Shown piece by piece: positions 6,385-9,426 of a stretch of 9,426 nt of DNA (position 1 is its first letter; every line of letters begins with the position of its first letter). Origin of the DNA: Candidatus Nomurabacteria bacterium (GTDB lineage Bacteria > Patescibacteriota > Minisyncoccia > Phycocordibacterales > UBA9973); NCBI GenBank assembly GCA_943350065.1, contig CALQZZ010000018.1, positions 1 through 9,426 of the forward strand, given 5' to 3'. Below the pieces are notes generated by a model, which searched no databases, had not been told where the DNA came from, and was given only the letters and a program-made list of their open reading frames with translations. Made by a program: the position numbers and the translations under genes.

Positions 6385-7134
6385 ATGACTTCTCTACAAC
6401 ACAACGAACAGAATAGTGTTTTAGAGCACCTAATTGAACTTCGCAAAAAACTATTTATTGCGCTATTTGCTTTTATTTTTGGATGTATCATAGCTCACTT
6501 CTTTCACAAAGAAATAATAACTTTTATTTTAAAACCTATCGGTAATCAACATCTAATATTTTTATCACCTATTGAGCCATTATTTTTTATTTTAAAAATA
6601 GATTGTATTACTGGTTTTATTATCTCTTTCCCTATTATTATATGGTGTTTATTTTCTTATATTATACCTGCATTCTCGGAAAAAGCTCGTAAGTTTGTTG
6701 TATTTTTTTATGTCACATCAACCCTGTTGGCATTAATAGGACTATGGTATGCATTTTTTGTAATGATACCAATTAGTTTAAACTTTCTATCTTCAATTAC
6801 GATACCAGGAATAGACAATAGTTTCTCTGTGGAGAAATACCTTAGTTTTTTTATTACACAAGCCCTCATTATTATGGGCATTTTTCAAGTTCCGATTATA
6901 GTTATCGGTGGAGTATATCTAGGTTTTCTAAAAACTAAATTTTTATCAAATAAACGTAAACATATTTATCTAATACTTACGATCGCACTCGCAATAATTA
7001 CCCCAACCCCAGATATTTTTAATTTGATTATCGTTCTTTTACCTTGTATTGCTATATTTGAAGTTAGTTTGATTGGCGGAAGAATTGTTGAATTTATAAA
7101 TAGAAAAAATAAACAAATAGATATAATTCAATAG
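6385..7134 (+). CDS. tatC: Sec-independent protein translocase subunit TatC
   Basis: TatC is the multispanning membrane receptor for twin-arginine signal peptides. The 249-residue protein shows six hydrophobic segments and the family signatures: EHLIELRKKL (14-23) containing the conserved glutamate at about residue 15, LSPIEPLF (60-67), the periplasmic loop YIIPAFSEKARK with E99 at the position of the signal-binding glutamate near E. coli E103, and TPTPD (206-210) with D210 matching the conserved late aspartate. Length is normal. It is cotranscribed with tatA. Its stop lies 2 nt from the stop of the convergent mutase-kinase gene, leaving no room for a conventional intergenic terminator. Confidence 0.96.
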   Translation: MTSLQHNEQNSVLEHLIELRKKLFIALFAFIFGCIIAHFFHKEIITFILKPIGNQHLIFLSPIEPLFFILKIDCITGFIISFPIIIWCLFSYIIPAFSEKARKFVVFFYVTSTLLALIGLWYAFFVMIPISLNFLSSITIPGIDNSFSVEKYLSFFITQALIIMGIFQVPIIVIGGVYLGFLKTKFLSNKRKHIYLILTIALAIITPTPDIFNLIIVLLPCIAIFEVSLIGGRIVEFINRKNKQIDIIQ

Positions 7135-7136
7135 TT

Positions 7137-8564
7137 TTACAAAAGATTTAATTTTTTATCACCAGTCATATGACTTTCGGCTTCTAAAATTATTTTCTCC
7201 ATCATTGTCACCGCTTCGACTGGGTATTTTCCTGAGGCTGTTTCTTCGGAAAGCATTACAGCATCACTACCTTGTGAGATTGCAGAGTAAACATCTGTTA
7301 CTTCGGCACGTGTCGGCGTCGGACTGTTTGTCATCGACAGCATCATTTGTGTAGCAGTGATTACGGGCTTACCAGCCTTATTACAAGCTTTAATAATTTT
7401 ATCTTGTATAAATGGAACTTGTTCAAGTGGAAATTCATCACCCAGATCTCCCCTCGCCACCATTACAGCATCAGCAGAAGCAACTATCTCATCAAGATTA
7501 TCTACAGCGACAGTTCTCTCTATTTTCGCAATTATTTTTTGTGTACCACCAAGACTTTTTATAAGTTCACGGCATTCTAATATTTCTTTTTTACTACCGA
7601 CAAATGAAAGTGCTGTGTAGTCTACCTCTTGCTCGACACCAAATTTCACAAAATTTTTATCTTGTTCTGTCATATCGAAAGTCGTAGTCTTGTCATATGT
7701 ATGCCCATGTTCTTCTTGAATTCTAGGTCCTGGTAAATCCTGAATAATCAAAATATTTTTTCCAGCCTCTTTGGCTGAGGCTTTAATTAAAGCTATTTTT
7801 TCTGCATGCCAATCTAGGCTAGACCAAGAAAAATTCAAACGAGCAATATTCATACCATTTTTAAATAACTCTAAAAGAGTTTCTCTGTTTCCAGAATTTA
7901 TTCCAATCGTTGCTACAATTTGTGCAACCTTTTTTGTATCATTTTTTATAGCTGGCAAATGTCTCTCTTCCTTACTAACCATTTTTCCTTCTTCATTTAT
8001 TTCATAAATTACCACAGTATCAAAAAGCATTTCTAAATGAGAGATATTTTCGCTAGAGATATTTTCTAAATATTTCATCAAGGCTCGCAAAGAATTTCCG
8101 TGAGCGACGAGAAGCACAGTCTTCCCTTCTTTTAAGATTGGCAAAATAGTTTTGAGGTAGTATGGCACAATTCTTTCATAAACCATTTTCAAAGTCTCAC
8201 CATTTGGCACAGAATAATCCCAATCGCGACGAAGCTTATCAAATTCTTCTTCGCCTAGAATATCTTTCATTTCCCATTTATTTTTTCCAGTATAATCACC
8301 ATAATCCCTTTCATTTAAAGCATCGGATCGAGTAATCGGTAAATCAATACAAATGTCGTCCTCCATACAAAGAAGTGTTTCAAGTGATCTGATTTGTGCT
8401 GAAGCAAAAGCTTGATCCATAGGACTACCACGAATGAGTTCACCCATTTTTCTGGACTGATTAAAGCCTTCACCTGTTAAACCAATATTCACAGAACCAG
8501 TCCATTTGCCGAGTTTATTCCATTCTGATTCTTCATGTCTTGCGATAATTAATTTTCCATTCAT
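7137..8564 (-). CDS. gpmA-pyk: Phosphoglycerate mutase-pyruvate kinase fusion with single-domain kinase
   Basis: Residues 1-205 form a histidine-phosphatase-fold, cofactor-dependent phosphoglycerate mutase (3-phosphoglycerate to 2-phosphoglycerate). H10 is the expected phosphohistidine and AHGNSLRAL carries H155; N16, T22-G23, R59, LNERDYG (E85, Y88), K96 and R112-R113 match substrate-site positions of GpmA. The signature RHG reads RHE, and a loop of roughly 20 residues (the ERYPGHDPRY region of E. coli) is missing. Residues 211-466 are a pyruvate kinase A-domain barrel: ATIG, MNIARLNFS (R242, N244, S246), QDLPGP, IIAKIE (K347, E349), ARGDLG (D373), ITATQM (T404), PTRAE. The B cap domain is absent (DLPGPR passes almost directly to the FDMTEQDK segment), and nothing follows the A domain, so the C-terminal allosteric domain is also absent. 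It starts 4 nt after the dehydrogenase gene. Kinase activity without a cap is unproven. Confidence 0.93.
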   Translation of the reverse strand: MNGKLIIARHEESEWNKLGKWTGSVNIGLTGEGFNQSRKMGELIRGSPMDQAFASAQIRSLETLLCMEDDICIDLPITRSDALNERDYGDYTGKNKWEMKDILGEEEFDKLRRDWDYSVPNGETLKMVYERIVPYYLKTILPILKEGKTVLLVAHGNSLRALMKYLENISSENISHLEMLFDTVVIYEINEEGKMVSKEERHLPAIKNDTKKVAQIVATIGINSGNRETLLELFKNGMNIARLNFSWSSLDWHAEKIALIKASAKEAGKNILIIQDLPGPRIQEEHGHTYDKTTTFDMTEQDKNFVKFGVEQEVDYTALSFVGSKKEILECRELIKSLGGTQKIIAKIERTVAVDNLDEIVASADAVMVARGDLGDEFPLEQVPFIQDKIIKACNKAGKPVITATQMMLSMTNSPTPTRAEVTDVYSAISQGSDAVMLSEETASGKYPVEAVTMMEKIILEAESHMTGDKKLNLL

Positions 8565-8568
8565 ATTT

Positions 8569-9426
8569 TTATTTATTTACGATATTCTTTGGAAGTTTTC
8601 CTTCAAAAAAATCTATTATATTATTTACTGCGACCTCGGCCATTTGATTGCGTGCTTCGACACTGGCTGAACCTATGTGTGGTGTCAAAATAACATTATT
8701 AAGTTTTGCTAAACCAGAAACCAATTTTGGTTCAAACTCAAAAACATCAAGACCGGCTCCAGCAATGACTTTTTCTTTCAAGGCTTTGACGAGTGCTTTT
8801 TCATCAACGACAGGTCCACGAGAAGTATTTACTAAAAAAGCAGTCGGCTTCATCATCTTAAAATGTTTTTCATTCATCAGGTGCTTTGTCGAATCAAGTA
8901 GTGGAACATGTAAACTCACAAGATCAGCTTTTGGTAAAAGTTCTTCAATAGAAGAAACGTATTCTGCACCGACTGATTCTTCAATCCTAGAATTTTTTGT
9001 GACATCAGTATAGATTATTTTCATTCCTAACCCTTTTGCATAAAAAGCTACTCGTTCCCCTATTCTACCAGCACCGACAAGACCGAGAGTTTTCCCTAAA
9101 ATATCTGTACCGATAAAATGCATCGGATCCCAACCTTTATATTTTCCACGACGAACAAAATCATCGGCTTCGACAATTCTCGCTGCAAGAGCTAGCATCA
9201 TTACGAGAGCATGCTCGGCGACAGCTTCTGAGGCTAAATCGGCAGGAGCATTGGCAATCAAAATTCCACGTTTTTTAGCTTCAGCCAAATCTAAATTATC
9301 AAAGCCGGTCGCATAGTTCACGTACAACTTTGTGTTTGGTGCAGCACTATAAATCTTAGCATCTATTTTATCGGTCAATAAACACAAAACAGCATCATAA
9401 TCTTTCTTTTTAAGAACAGATACCAG
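8569..9426 (-). CDS. D-isomer 2-hydroxyacid dehydrogenase, 5' end beyond window
   Basis: The enzyme reduces a 2-keto acid to a D-2-hydroxy acid with NAD(P)H. The frame stays open to the right edge, giving 285 visible residues; the TTG at 9387 is internal, and comparison with the family suggests some 30-40 N-terminal residues lie outside. Visible signatures: NYATGFDNLD, Rossmann motif GAGRIG (118-123) with an aspartate at the end of the next strand (IIYTD) that favours NAD over NADP, NTSRGPVVDE with catalytic R203, DVFEFEP with the acid near E232, and TPHIGS with catalytic H250. Similarity is strongest by eye to glyoxylate/hydroxypyruvate reductases of the GyaR type. D-lactate dehydrogenase activity on pyruvate made by the adjacent fusion enzyme is possible but not shown. 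Confidence 0.93.
   Translation of the reverse strand: MVSVLKKKDYDAVLCLLTDKIDAKIYSAAPNTKLYVNYATGFDNLDLAEAKKRGILIANAPADLASEAVAEHALVMMLALAARIVEADDFVRRGKYKGWDPMHFIGTDILGKTLGLVGAGRIGERVAFYAKGLGMKIIYTDVTKNSRIEESVGAEYVSSIEELLPKADLVSLHVPLLDSTKHLMNEKHFKMMKPTAFLVNTSRGPVVDEKALVKALKEKVIAGAGLDVFEFEPKLVSGLAKLNNVILTPHIGSASVEARNQMAEVAVNNIIDFFEGKLPKNIVNK

Noticed and set aside
6147..6491. 114-residue minus-strand frame over tatA and the start of tatC
   Set aside because: It is antisense to two clearly recognisable genes and has no family signature.
7164..7175. Perfect palindrome AGTCATATGACT near the convergent stops
   Set aside because: It lies in the coding end of the fusion gene, has no usable loop or adjacent T run, and 12-bp palindromes arise by chance.
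9385..9387. TTG at 9387 as start of the dehydrogenase
   Set aside because: The frame is open to the window edge with family-like sequence (DYDAVLCLLTDKID), so the real start is outside.
176..9426. Alternative genetic code with TGA as glycine (as in Gracilibacteria)
   Set aside because: All recognisable genes are full length with no in-frame TGA and use ordinary glycine codons; the lack of TGA stops in ten genes is explained by AT bias and small number.
1..9426. tRNA, rRNA, CRISPR array, insertion sequence or known riboswitch
   Set aside because: No cloverleaf, rRNA-like block, regularly spaced repeats, transposase or conserved aptamer pattern was seen on either strand by eye.

Overview
The window looks like chromosomal DNA of a Candidate Phyla Radiation (Patescibacteria, probably Parcubacteria-type) bacterium. 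This is inferred from AT-rich composition, tightly packed genes, start codons without convincing Shine-Dalgarno sequences, a secreted protein joining chitobiase-like repeats to a peptidoglycan-binding domain, a small TatA-TatC pair without TatB, and reduced or fused glycolytic enzymes. All ten genes read through in the standard code; eight end in TAA, two in TAG and none in TGA. No marker gene fixes the taxonomy.

Layout from left to right: 1-175 is intergenic with inverted repeats and a TATAAT box almost touching the next gene. 176-985 (+) is a secreted or membrane-anchored HExxH protein, convergent with an operon on the minus strand. Read in its own direction, that operon (3430 to 1041) encodes a 57-residue Tat-signal-like small protein missed by simple ORF length cut-offs, a secreted repeat/peptidoglycan-binding protein overlapping it by 8 nt, and enolase 4 nt later. 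Upstream lies a second minus-strand unit (6028 to 3473) with a 78-residue phage-tail-fibre-like protein and a 770-residue right-handed beta-helix protein. A compact divergent promoter region with a dyad separates this unit from tatA-tatC (+, 6175-7134). tatC converges, with only 2 nt between stops, on a minus-strand pair: a phosphoglycerate mutase-pyruvate kinase fusion (8564-7137) preceded by a D-2-hydroxyacid dehydrogenase that runs off the right edge.

Two themes emerge. The first is lower glycolysis: the mutase half makes 2-phosphoglycerate, enolase makes PEP, and the kinase half would make pyruvate. The neighbouring dehydrogenase could reduce a 2-keto acid such as pyruvate, hydroxypyruvate or glyoxylate. 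The kinase half keeps the catalytic barrel residues but lacks both the cap (B) and the C-terminal regulatory domain. The second is the cell surface: the HExxH protein, the peptidoglycan-binding protein, the small Tat-like protein, the tail-fibre/beta-helix pair and the Tat translocase.

The most unusual object is the mutase-kinase fusion, which joins the enzymes on either side of enolase, shrinks the kinase to one domain and changes the mutase signature RHG to RHE. The next most interesting are the small Tat-like protein in the enolase operon and the phage-like surface pair that shares a divergent control region with tatAC.
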